Assembly: GCA_030454085.1 (NCBI GenBank)
Contig: JAKDJD010000032.1
Coordinates: forward strand, 1-27,043
Length of the DNA stretch: 27,043 nt
Direction of reading: 5' to 3'
From: Kocuria sp.
GTDB taxonomy: Bacteria > Actinomycetota > Actinomycetes > Actinomycetales > Micrococcaceae
Below, in pieces: positions 7,909-14,327 of the stretch. Numbering within the stretch: position 1 is the stretch's first letter; every line of letters begins with the position of its first letter. A program made the translations under genes and the position numbers. The notes under the pieces are model-generated. The model was not told where the DNA came from, did not search any database, and saw only the letters and a list, made by a program, of their open reading frames with translations.

Positions 7909-8328
7909 TCAGGACGAGAGCTGACCGGCGGCCTCGGGATCCGAGTCGTTCAGGAACGATGAGATGCGCTGAGCTTCATCGGTCTCGCCGATGGCCGACG
8001 CCGCCCTACCCAACAGGTACAGCGAACGGAGGAATCCTCGGTTCGGCTCGTGGGAGAACGGGATCGGGCCGTGCCCCTTCCAGCCGTGGCCACGCAGAGC
8101 ATCCAGGCCGCGGTGGTATCCGACGCGAGCGTAGGCGTACCCCTCGACCACGTAGCCGGAATCCAACGCATCCTGGGCCAGCAGCGCCCAGGCCAGGGAA
8201 GACTTCGGGAACGCGCGAGCGAGATCCTCACCTTCGTCACCGGCCTCGATGCGGGCCAGCAGCTCGGGCTCCTCGTCCAAGTACGTGGGCTCAGGGCCGT
8301 CGAGAAGGTTCTTTCCGGCAAGGGGCAT
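7909..8328 (-). CDS. DUF3151 family protein
   Basis: A 139-residue soluble protein of unknown function belonging to the actinobacterial DUF3151 family. It starts with PLAGKNLLDGPEPTYL and has a helical middle (LARAFPKSSLAWALLAQDAL, about 37-56) and the conserved stretch AYARVGYHRGLDALRGHGWKG near 64-84. The helical, TPR-like composition suggests a protein-interaction role, but that is inference. I recall this gene commonly lying next to class II fba in Actinobacteria; here an MFS gene and two repeat blocks separate them. The ATG at 8328 is chosen because AAGGA lies 6 nt upstream and the frame upstream runs into repeat DNA. No membrane segment or signal peptide is visible. Confidence 0.88.
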   Translation of the reverse strand: MPLAGKNLLDGPEPTYLDEEPELLARIEAGDEGEDLARAFPKSSLAWALLAQDALDSGYVVEGYAYARVGYHRGLDALRGHGWKGHGPIPFSHEPNRGFLRSLYLLGRAASAIGETDEAQRISSFLNDSDPEAAGQLSS

Positions 8329-8394
8329 GATGGATCCTTTCGTCAGAAGGTGGACTGGTGCCCACTGTACCGGCGTCGGACAGGGAGCGAGGGG

Positions 8395-8513
8395 CCGAAG
8401 TCGCAGTTTTGTGCGCCCTGACCCGCGAGGCGGCAGTTTTGAGCAGTTTTCAGCCCCGGAGCTGCCCAAGATCGCCACCTCGGGCCGAATTTCGCCCAAG
8501 ATCGCAACCTCGC
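8395..8513. repeat. Family 2 nested palindrome, four about 21-bp units
   Basis: Two direct units at 8395-8415 and 8425-8445 are mirrored by two inverted units at 8463-8483 and 8493-8513. The core is close to CGAGGTGGCAATTTTGTGCG, with some divergence between units. The step is exactly 30 bp on each side, the connectors are 9 nt, and the central gap is 17 nt, so the whole 119 bp is symmetric about position 8454. The same geometry recurs at 17877-17965. It lies upstream of the DUF3151 gene (start 8328) in DNA with no credible gene. It could fold into a long hairpin or bind a protein dimer at each unit; the function is unknown. Confidence 0.8.
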
Positions 8514-8565
8514 CGGGGCCGGCCCGGATTGCCGACGGCGTCGGGCGCGGGAAAGGCCCTATTGC

Positions 8566-8800
8566 GTGGCAGTTGCCCGAATGCGTGGTGGCTACCTCCC
8601 TAGGAGGTGGATGTGAAGGGGCCTCAAAAGTGGCGGTTACCGGAATGGGTGGCGCTCTCCCCTGCTAGGTGGGGGTTTAACCGCCTCCTAACAAGGATTG
8701 TCGCCACCAAATCGGGTAACCACCACCTAAAAGGTGGGCTACAGCGCCCCGACGGGCACCCTCCCGATCGGTAACCGCCTCCGGATCGGGGAACCGCCAC
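8566..8800. repeat. Family 1 palindromic repeat array, complete copy plus flanking modules
   Basis: The core is 8630-8726: 25-bp module A (8630-8654), 11 nt, central palindrome B (8666-8690), 11 nt, inverted A (8702-8726). A and inverted A match at 21 of 25 positions. Half-sites of GGWGGSGGTT type start at 8629, 8648 and 8668 (direct) and 8679, 8699 and 8718 (inverted), so the spacing is 19, 20 | 20, 19. Extra A modules lie at 8566-8590 (direct, diverged) and 8776-8800 (inverted, 74 bp from the previous inverted A). Together with the family 2 block at 8395-8513 this fills most of the 592-nt gap between the MFS stop and the DUF3151 start; no gene was found there. Confidence 0.85.
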
Positions 8801-8840
8801 CCCATGGGATTAATCGGCCCCGTGCCGCCCCGGCCTCCTC

Positions 8841-8882
8841 GGGTCGGTCCGTCGACCCCTGCACAACCCCTTGCACCGACCC
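8841..8882 (-). terminator. Hairpin downstream of the MFS gene
   Basis: GGGTCGGT (8841-8848) pairs perfectly with ACCGACCC (8875-8882) across a 26-nt loop. It begins about 38 nt past the MFS stop codon. No T-run follows on the minus strand, so it is only a candidate terminator. Confidence 0.3.
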
Positions 8883-8920
8883 GCATAGCAGCCCACCACA
8901 CCAGCACCCGCTGGGCCCGT

Positions 8921-10315
8921 TCAGGCCTGCCGGTCCGCGCTCCGGCCGGTCGTGCGATCGCCGAAAACGCCCACATCCAGAATCAGCAACGCCATGGCCA
9001 GGGCCACCACGCAGAACACCAGGACAGGACCGGCCCCGGACAGCAGGGGCAAGAGGATGAACGGCAGGAAGGCGCTGGTCAGCTTGGACAACGAGTAGGC
9101 GAACCCGGAGGCCGTTCCGCGCACTCGAGTCGGGAAGTTCTCGGCCATGAACACGTGGTAGGAGTTCGAGAACATATTGCTCGCCATCGTGAACAGCATG
9201 CCGGCGACAACCACCCACACCGGATCCTCGCCGAGCCCGAAGGCCAGGCCGAAGACCCCCATCAGTCCGGCGGTGAACATCACCAGGTACTTCCGTTCGA
9301 ATTTTTCGATGACCGGAACCACCAGGAGGGAACCGATCGGGTACCCGAAGTATGTGAGGGCGGTGTACCCGATGGACTCGACCACGTCGAAACCCTTGGC
9401 GCTGAGCACCAGAACCGCGACCGTCCCGAATCCGTAGTACCCGAAAACCTGAAGAATGTTCATGACGGACAGCATCAGGGTGCGCTTGCGGAAAGGCGTT
9501 CGGAAGATCTCACCGAACGGGACCTTGGTCTCCTGGGCCGGTCTGATGTCTGGGTCCGGCTCCGGCAGGGGTTTGCCGGCCTGCTCGGCCTCCCGTTCGA
9601 AGGACTCGACGACGCTCCGGGCTTCCTCGATCCGTCCCTGGGTCTCCAACCATCGAGGGGACTCGGGCACGTGCCGACGGATGAACCACACGAGGAATCC
9701 GCCGACCGAACCGATCACGAACAGCCAGCGCCAGCCGGCGACACCCAGCGGCGCCAACGGAACCAACCAGTGCGCGAGCAGTCCGACGAACGGGATTCCA
9801 AGGAAGCTGACCGTGTAGGCCCAAGCGATGTACCGACCGCGCACCGCCTTGGGGAGCAGGTCGGAGAGATAGGAGTCGGCCAGTGCGTACTCGCCGCCGA
9901 TGCCCACGCCGGCGATGAATCGACAGACGATGAGCCACGCGGCGTCGGGGGCGAAGGCCGCGATCAGGGAGAACACCGAGTAGAGGAGCAGATTGACCAC
10001 GAAGGCCGAGCGACGCCCCACCCGGTCGGCCAGGCGACCCATCAGGATCGCACCCAGGAATTGGCCGAGGAAGGCCGAGGCCAGGACCAGAGACAGCGTG
10101 GTTCCGGTCAGGTCGAATTCATTCTGCAGAACTTTGGAAATAGTGGCCGCGAGGAAGTTCTCGAACTGGTCGAAGAACACCCCAAGACCGACGATGACCG
10201 TGATCCATCGGTGGGAGCGCAGGACCGGAAGCCGGTCCATGCGGGCGGACACCGAGGGTCCCGCCGAAGTGATCAGCCGGTCATTCGTGCTCTCGCTGGG
10301 GTCGACGTGGTGCAT
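8921..10315 (-). CDS. MFS transporter, metabolite:H+ symporter type
   Basis: A 464-residue major facilitator with about twelve membrane segments in two halves of six. Motif A is present as GRLADRVGRR at 93-102, the first segment carries FFDQFENF (47-54), and PESPRWL (217-223) precedes the central cytoplasmic loop as in sugar-porter and aromatic-acid or SV2-like carriers. These features fit uptake of a small organic acid or vitamin by proton symport; the substrate cannot be named. The ATG at 10315 has no Shine-Dalgarno sequence but a TAGTGT box 6 nt away, overlapping a palindrome, so the gene is probably leaderless and repressed. A start at Met26 (10240) would also keep all membrane segments. 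It separates DUF3151 from fba on the same strand. Confidence 0.88.
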   Translation of the reverse strand: MHHVDPSESTNDRLITSAGPSVSARMDRLPVLRSHRWITVIVGLGVFFDQFENFLAATISKVLQNEFDLTGTTLSLVLASAFLGQFLGAILMGRLADRVGRRSAFVVNLLLYSVFSLIAAFAPDAAWLIVCRFIAGVGIGGEYALADSYLSDLLPKAVRGRYIAWAYTVSFLGIPFVGLLAHWLVPLAPLGVAGWRWLFVIGSVGGFLVWFIRRHVPESPRWLETQGRIEEARSVVESFEREAEQAGKPLPEPDPDIRPAQETKVPFGEIFRTPFRKRTLMLSVMNILQVFGYYGFGTVAVLVLSAKGFDVVESIGYTALTYFGYPIGSLLVVPVIEKFERKYLVMFTAGLMGVFGLAFGLGEDPVWVVVAGMLFTMASNMFSNSYHVFMAENFPTRVRGTASGFAYSLSKLTSAFLPFILLPLLSGAGPVLVFCVVALAMALLILDVGVFGDRTTGRSADRQA

Positions 10316-10321
10316 TCCATC

Positions 10322-10338
10322 ACACTAATCATCAGTGT
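10322..10338 (-). promoter_or_regulatory. Dyad operator overlapping the -10 box of the MFS gene
   Basis: The minus strand reads ACACTGATGATTAGTGT: perfect 5-bp outer arms, with two further symmetric positions inside on each side of the centre. The right arm is part of TAGTGT (10327 to 10322), a TAnnnT-type -10 box ending 6 nt before the ATG. GTTACA lies 18 nt upstream as a weak -35. A repressor bound here would block RNA polymerase directly. The length and symmetry suit a GntR- or MarR-type dimer; no regulator gene is nearby. Confidence 0.45.
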
Positions 10339-10410
10339 CGTTGGGTGTAACGGACCCTGCGCGCCGTCTTGAACTGTGGACCGCACGACGTCCTCGCCCC
10401 GGAAAACGAC

Positions 10411-10456
10411 TCCGGCGTGCATCCTCCGACCCGTGGGCCGATGGATGCACGCCGGA
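10411..10456 (-). terminator. fba terminator hairpin
   Basis: TCCGGCGTGCATCC (10411-10424) pairs perfectly with GGATGCACGCCGGA (10443-10456), a 14-bp stem with an 18-nt loop. It lies 32 nt past the fba stop codon. On the minus strand it is followed by GTCGTTTTCC, a short T-rich stretch. It could also insulate the fba message from the MFS promoter just downstream. Confidence 0.75.
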
Positions 10457-10488
10457 AACAGGCGGTGCGCGACGTATGCCGCGAGCGC

Positions 10489-11514
10489 CTACTTGATCTG
10501 GGTTCCCGCCGAGCCGAGGTGCTCGCAGGCCTGAACGACGCGGTTGGCCATGCCGTCCTCTGCCTTGGCGCCCCAGGTGCGGGGATCGTAGAGCTTCTTG
10601 TTCCCGACCTCGCCGTCGATCTTCAGGACGCCTTCGTAGTTGGACAGCATGTGTCCGGCCACGGGACGGGTGAAGGCGTACTGAGTGTCGGTGTCCACGT
10701 TCATCTTGATGACGCCGTAGGAGACGGCGTCGGCGATCTCCTGCTCGGTCGATCCGGAGCCACCGTGGAAGACCAGGTCGAACGGGCGGTCCTTGCCCAG
10801 CTTCTCCCCTACCTCCTGCTGGATCTGCTGGAGCAGTTCGGGACGCAGTTTCACATTGCCGGGCTTGTAGACCCCGTGAACGTTGCCGAAGGTCAAGGCA
10901 GTGATGTAACGACCTTTTTCGCCGTTCTCACCGAGCGCATCGATGGTCTTGAGAGCGTCTTCGGTGCTGGTGTAGAGCGTGTCATTGATTTCGCCGACGA
11001 CGCCGTCTTCCTCGCCGCCGACCGCGCCGATCTCGACCTCAAGGACGATGTGAGCCTTGCCGGTGCGTTCGATGAGGTCCGCGCCGATGCGGAGGTTCTC
11101 CTCGAGCTCGATGGCGGAACCGTCCCACATGTGGGAGTTGAAGATCGGGTCCTCCCCGCGAGCCACGGCGTCCTCCGACTCCTTGAGCAAGGGGAGAACG
11201 AAGCCGTCCAGCTTGTCCTTGGGGCAGTGGTCCGTGTGGAGGGCGATGTTGACGTCGTACTGCTTGGCAACCTCGCGGGCGAAGGATGCGAACGCGAGCG
11301 AACCGACGACCATGTCTTTCTTGCTCGACCCCGACCAGTAGGCAGCACCGCCGGTGGAGACCTGGATGATGCCGTCCGAACCCGCTTCGGCGAAACCGCG
11401 GATCGCGGCATTGAGGGTCTGGGAGGAGGTCACGTTGATGGCGGGGTAGGCAAAGCCCTTGCTCTTGGCCTTATCGAGCATCTCTGCATAAGCGTCCGGG
11501 GTTGCGATGGGCAT
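10489..11514 (-). CDS. fba: Class II fructose-bisphosphate aldolase
   Basis: Zinc-dependent aldolase of glycolysis and gluconeogenesis that splits fructose 1,6-bisphosphate into glyceraldehyde 3-phosphate and DHAP. The 341-residue length matches long (class IIA, FbaA/Fba) enzymes of Actinobacteria and E. coli. ALHTDHCPKDKLD contains catalytic Asp95 and zinc ligand His96. Further zinc ligands are His213 in NVHGVYKPGNV and His250 in FHGGSGST, and a conserved glutamate lies in LEVEIGAVGGEEDGV. The substrate-phosphate loop MNVDTDTQYA is at 271-280. The ATG at 11514 has AAAGGAG 5 nt upstream. The leader carries a small hairpin (11540-11560), and a possible -10 TAGACT lies at 11611-11616. A strong terminator follows the gene. 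Confidence 0.97.
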   Translation of the reverse strand: MPIATPDAYAEMLDKAKSKGFAYPAINVTSSQTLNAAIRGFAEAGSDGIIQVSTGGAAYWSGSSKKDMVVGSLAFASFAREVAKQYDVNIALHTDHCPKDKLDGFVLPLLKESEDAVARGEDPIFNSHMWDGSAIELEENLRIGADLIERTGKAHIVLEVEIGAVGGEEDGVVGEINDTLYTSTEDALKTIDALGENGEKGRYITALTFGNVHGVYKPGNVKLRPELLQQIQQEVGEKLGKDRPFDLVFHGGSGSTEQEIADAVSYGVIKMNVDTDTQYAFTRPVAGHMLSNYEGVLKIDGEVGNKKLYDPRTWGAKAEDGMANRVVQACEHLGSAGTQIK

Positions 11515-11539
11515 GCTGACTCCTTTGTGACGGAAGGTC

Positions 11540-11560
11540 GGGTCGGCGACGAACCGACCC
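11540..11560 (-). other. Small hairpin in the fba leader
   Basis: GGGTCGG (11540-11546) pairs with CCGACCC (11554-11560) around a 7-nt loop. It lies 25 nt upstream of the fba start, just before the Shine-Dalgarno region. It does not cover the ribosome site, so it is more likely a message stabiliser or chance than a switch. Confidence 0.3.
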
Positions 11561-11755
11561 CTGATGATCGGAGCGACCCGGCCAGCCGGGACCTCCGCAG
11601 ATCTGGGTTCAGTCTAACAAGGGGCCCAGGCCCTCGAGGCAAGAATGTGTACAGGTTTCCGCGGACCAGTCGGGAACCGCCCCCCGAGGCCCAGGGGGAA
11701 CGGCATCGGGGGGTGCACCGGGCGGAACCGTGAAGGTGGCTCTCACCCGGCCCGC

Positions 11756-12757
11756 TCACCGCGGGTCGTCATAGAGCGGTGATTCTCCGGGTTGCGGTTG
11801 GTGACGGGCGTCCCCGAGGACCACGTGCACCTGGTGGTAGCCGCCGTCGTCGTCCGTGAAGGAGAAGCGGTAGCGACCCGAGGGCAGGTCCTTGAGGCGC
11901 CCCTGCTGGATGGTGAGACCGGTCCCCGGATCCTCACTCAGGTACGCCGCCTCGGGAACCACCACGGCCTCGCCAGTAGCAGCGTCACGATAGGTCGCCG
12001 TGACCTTGATGTCGGCCATCCCTGGTTGCGGGATCGGCTCCTCCGACCGGATGGGGATACGGTCCGTGCCCACGTCGTAGACCGGCAGACCCGTCGAGGC
12101 ATTGCGGGCGCTGTTGCCCGCCGACGACGCCGGAACCATCAGGTGGCTGGCGTCGTAGGCCACTCCGCTGTGTGCCAAGTGCGGTTCGTCGGCCGGTTGA
12201 CCGTGGGCATCCAGGAAACGATGCTGCCCACTCGTCGCAGGATCGGGGTTCAGCGGTCCCTTGACCTGGACCATCAGTTGCCCGTGCGCATTGTTGATCA
12301 GGTCCCGAGCCTGGCTCAGGTCGAGCGTCCCCCCGCTCGACGGCGCGGTCAGCTGCTCGCCACAAACTCCGTTGCCGATGACGACTTCGTAGTCGCCGTC
12401 GGCGGCCGGGACGAGCCCGGCCCCGTCAGCGCTGGGGGCCTCGAGGCCGAACTGGTCGCTGCCCGCAGGGTCCTCACCCGATGGGGCCACGGATCCGGCC
12501 GGTCCGCCCGCCGCGGGGCGGCCGCTGAACGGTATCGGCGATGTGCCGTGCTCCCGCTTCCACGGGCTGTCTTCGGACAACGAAGGGTCGCCGTCGGTCG
12601 GGCCCTGGACGCAGGGTGTGTCGTCCGGTGGCAGAGCGGCTTGGGCCGGTGCCGAGGCACCGCCGAGTGTCCCGAAGCCCAAAGCGGCGGCCGCTGCCAC
12701 GGCGACCACGGGTGAGAACTGATCTCGTGTTCTGCTGTTGGCGTTTCGGAGGTCCAT
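11756..12757 (-). CDS. Secreted protein of unknown function
   Basis: I do not recognise the family. The 333-residue product has a Sec-type signal peptide: a basic start (RNANSRTR), a hydrophobic core (FSPVVAVAAAAALGFGTLG, 14-32) and a predicted cut after APAQA (residue 40). The mature part begins with a Pro/Gly/Asp/Ser-rich low-complexity region (41-120), then has a region with VVIGNGVCGEQL (125-136) and LINNAHGQLMVQVKGPLNP (153-171). It ends with a beta-rich module (about 247-316, ADIKVTATYR to HVHVVLGD-like sequence), perhaps an Ig-like or CalX-like fold. Only two cysteines remain (49 and 132), a possible disulfide. No lipobox, LPXTG or membrane anchor is present, so it is likely released. 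GAGGAG lies 11 nt before the ATG. It interrupts the fba-trmH-pyrE grouping. Confidence 0.8.
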   Translation of the reverse strand: MDLRNANSRTRDQFSPVVAVAAAAALGFGTLGGASAPAQAALPPDDTPCVQGPTDGDPSLSEDSPWKREHGTSPIPFSGRPAAGGPAGSVAPSGEDPAGSDQFGLEAPSADGAGLVPAADGDYEVVIGNGVCGEQLTAPSSGGTLDLSQARDLINNAHGQLMVQVKGPLNPDPATSGQHRFLDAHGQPADEPHLAHSGVAYDASHLMVPASSAGNSARNASTGLPVYDVGTDRIPIRSEEPIPQPGMADIKVTATYRDAATGEAVVVPEAAYLSEDPGTGLTIQQGRLKDLPSGRYRFSFTDDDGGYHQVHVVLGDARHQPQPGESPLYDDPR

Positions 12758-12996
12758 GACTCATCGCACTCCTCGCTATCCATCGGGCCGGAAAGAGTTC
12801 CGGTCCTCGAGCCCGATCACTGGTTTTCCGCCAGAATCGCGGAAACCTTTGCTCGTACGGAGAGCCTACGAAAAGAAGAGTGCCGATGGGTTACCGTCCG
12901 ATATCAATTCCAGGGAATTCGAATAACAATTCAATAACCACGACATTCGAGGCGCTGGAAGGGACGAATCGTAGGTTGAAAAGGTTTTTCTGGTCG
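12758..12996. other. AT-richer intergenic gap with a short palindrome
   Basis: The 239 nt between trmH and the secreted-protein gene are visibly richer in A and T than the surroundings, especially 12895-12995. It contains a dyad AATTCC-AG-GGAATT at 12906-12919. The region should hold the promoter of the secreted-protein gene; TTGTTA and GATAT-like boxes flank the dyad on the minus strand but no clear pair stands out. Short open frames here lack ribosome sites and are not credible genes. Confidence 0.4.
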
Positions 12997-13698
12997 TCAG
13001 ATCACGCGCTGGTCAAACACGTGCCGCCGAACCCAGGAATGCATGGCGATGGCAGCGGCCGCTGAGGCGTTGATGGATCGAGTGGAGCCGAATTGTTCGA
13101 TGGACAGGGTCGCGACGGATGCGTCCTTCATCTCCGTGCTGAGCCCTGGGCCTTCCTGGCCGAAAACCAGCACACAATCCCGAGGGAGATCGTAGGTTTC
13201 CAGTTGATACGAGTCCGGGAAATTGTCGATGCCGATCACGGCCAGTCCTTCGGAACGGGCCCATTCGATGAATGATTCGACGGTGACATGGTGCCTGACG
13301 TGCTGATACCGATCCGTGACCATGGCTCCGCGCCTGTTCCACCGTTTTCGACCGATGATGTGCACTTCCTTGGCGAGAAATGCGTTCGCCGTACGGACCA
13401 CGGAGCCGATATTGAGATCATGCTTCCAATTTTCGATGGCCACGTGGAAGGAATGCCGTTTGGAATCCAGGTCCGCGATGATCGCTTCCATGGTCCAGTA
13501 GCGGTATTCGTCCGTGACGTTCCGGCGGTCGCCGCCCTTCAGCAACTCGGGGTCCCAGTGGTCCCCTTCGGGCCACGGCCCGTCCCAGGGACCCACCCCG
13601 ACGACGTGCTCGGCAGCCGCGCCGTCGGTGTCCTGGGTCGGGACCTCTTCCCCGGGGTCTTCCCCCGACCCGCGCACGGAGTCCTGTTCGGCTCCCAC
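12997..13698 (-). CDS. TrmH/SpoU-family RNA 2'-O-ribose methyltransferase
   Basis: SAM-dependent methyltransferase of the SPOUT superfamily acting on tRNA or rRNA ribose. The 233-residue protein has an acidic, non-conserved N-terminus (1-60) with the segment WPEGDHWDPELLKGGDRRNV. All three SpoU motifs follow: motif 1 NIGSVVRTANAF (96-107, Arg102), motif 2 FGQEGPGLS (179-187) and motif 3 LSIEQFGSTRSINASAAAAI (198-217). The target nucleotide cannot be read from the sequence. It starts with GTG at 13698, only 3 nt after the pyrE stop codon, with no clear Shine-Dalgarno sequence, so it is probably translated by coupling to pyrE in a two-gene operon. Rejecting the GTG would require starting at Met70, which still leaves motif 1 intact but is less likely. 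Confidence 0.9.
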   Translation of the reverse strand: MGAEQDSVRGSGEDPGEEVPTQDTDGAAAEHVVGVGPWDGPWPEGDHWDPELLKGGDRRNVTDEYRYWTMEAIIADLDSKRHSFHVAIENWKHDLNIGSVVRTANAFLAKEVHIIGRKRWNRRGAMVTDRYQHVRHHVTVESFIEWARSEGLAVIGIDNFPDSYQLETYDLPRDCVLVFGQEGPGLSTEMKDASVATLSIEQFGSTRSINASAAAAIAMHSWVRRHVFDQRVI

Positions 13699-13701
13699 CC
13701 G

Positions 13702-14286
13702 CTAGTCCAGGCCGAGTTCGGACTTGGAGTACGCGTACAGGCAGGGGACGCCGGCGCTTTCCTCGATGCGTTCTTTCGCCCCGGTGGCGCGGTCCACGAT
13801 GATCGCGACCGCGACAACGTTGGCTCCTGCCTCGCGCAGTGCTTCCACCGCGGTGAGGGCAGAACCGCCGGTCGTCGAGGTGTCCTCCAGAACCACCACG
13901 TTCCGACCCGAGACTTCGGGGCCCTCGACCTGACGGCCCATCCCATAAGACTTCTGGGCCTTGCGGACCACGAAGGTATCGATCGCGCGGTCGTTGTCCC
14001 CGGCAGAGCGCATGATCGCGTGGCCCACGGGATCCGCACCCATGGTCAGCCCACCGGCGGCCTCGAAATCGATCCCGTTGCGGTCCAACAGGTCCAGCAT
14101 GACCTGACCCACCAACCGGGACGCCTCATGGTGCAGGGTGATCCTGCGGAGGTCGACGTAGTAATCCGCTTCGAGCCCCGAGGCGAGCGTGACCTTGCCG
14201 CGGACCACGGCCAGTTCGGAGATGAGGTCGCGGAGTCTCTCGCGGGCGGCCTCGATGGACAGGACGGTGGAAAGATCGGAAGTCAT
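13702..14286 (-). CDS. pyrE: Orotate phosphoribosyltransferase
   Basis: Adds PRPP to orotate to make OMP in pyrimidine synthesis. At 194 residues it has the usual short actinobacterial length. The PRPP-binding loop VVVLEDTSTTGGSA is at 130-143 with its paired acidic residues, and the catalytic Lys region VVRKAQKSYGMG is at 107-118. The N-terminal LASGLEADYYVDLRR (34-48) is the orotate-site segment. The chosen ATG at 14286 has TAGAAT 7 nt upstream and no Shine-Dalgarno sequence, indicating a leaderless start; an in-frame ATG three codons earlier (14295) overlaps that box. It is followed 3 nt later by trmH. It lies 41 nt downstream of pabB but with its own promoter. Confidence 0.95.
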   Translation of the reverse strand: MTSDLSTVLSIEAARERLRDLISELAVVRGKVTLASGLEADYYVDLRRITLHHEASRLVGQVMLDLLDRNGIDFEAAGGLTMGADPVGHAIMRSAGDNDRAIDTFVVRKAQKSYGMGRQVEGPEVSGRNVVVLEDTSTTGGSALTAVEALREAGANVVAVAIIVDRATGAKERIEESAGVPCLYAYSKSELGLD

Positions 14287-14293
14287 GCGTCTC

Positions 14294-14299
14294 ATTCTA
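14294..14299 (-). promoter_or_regulatory. Leaderless-type -10 box of pyrE
   Basis: TAGAAT on the minus strand lies 7 nt before the pyrE ATG at 14286, in the short gap after pabB. Such placement starts transcription at the initiation codon. No Shine-Dalgarno sequence or clear -35 is present. Confidence 0.5.
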
Positions 14300-14327
14300 C
14301 GTGGTGAGCTGGGGCTTCCCCACGCGT

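Noticed and set aside
8566..8800. CRISPR array
   Set aside because: Repeats alternate in orientation, gaps are only 9-11 nt, and units are diverged. No cas genes are present.
11680..11698. CCCCC/GGGGG hairpin after the secreted-protein gene
   Set aside because: The short G/C-only stem could arise by chance in this G-rich stretch; no T-run follows, so it was not called a terminator.
12880..13065. Small plus-strand open frame in the AT-rich gap
   Set aside because: It runs into the 3' end of the methyltransferase gene, lacks a ribosome site and has no recognisable features.
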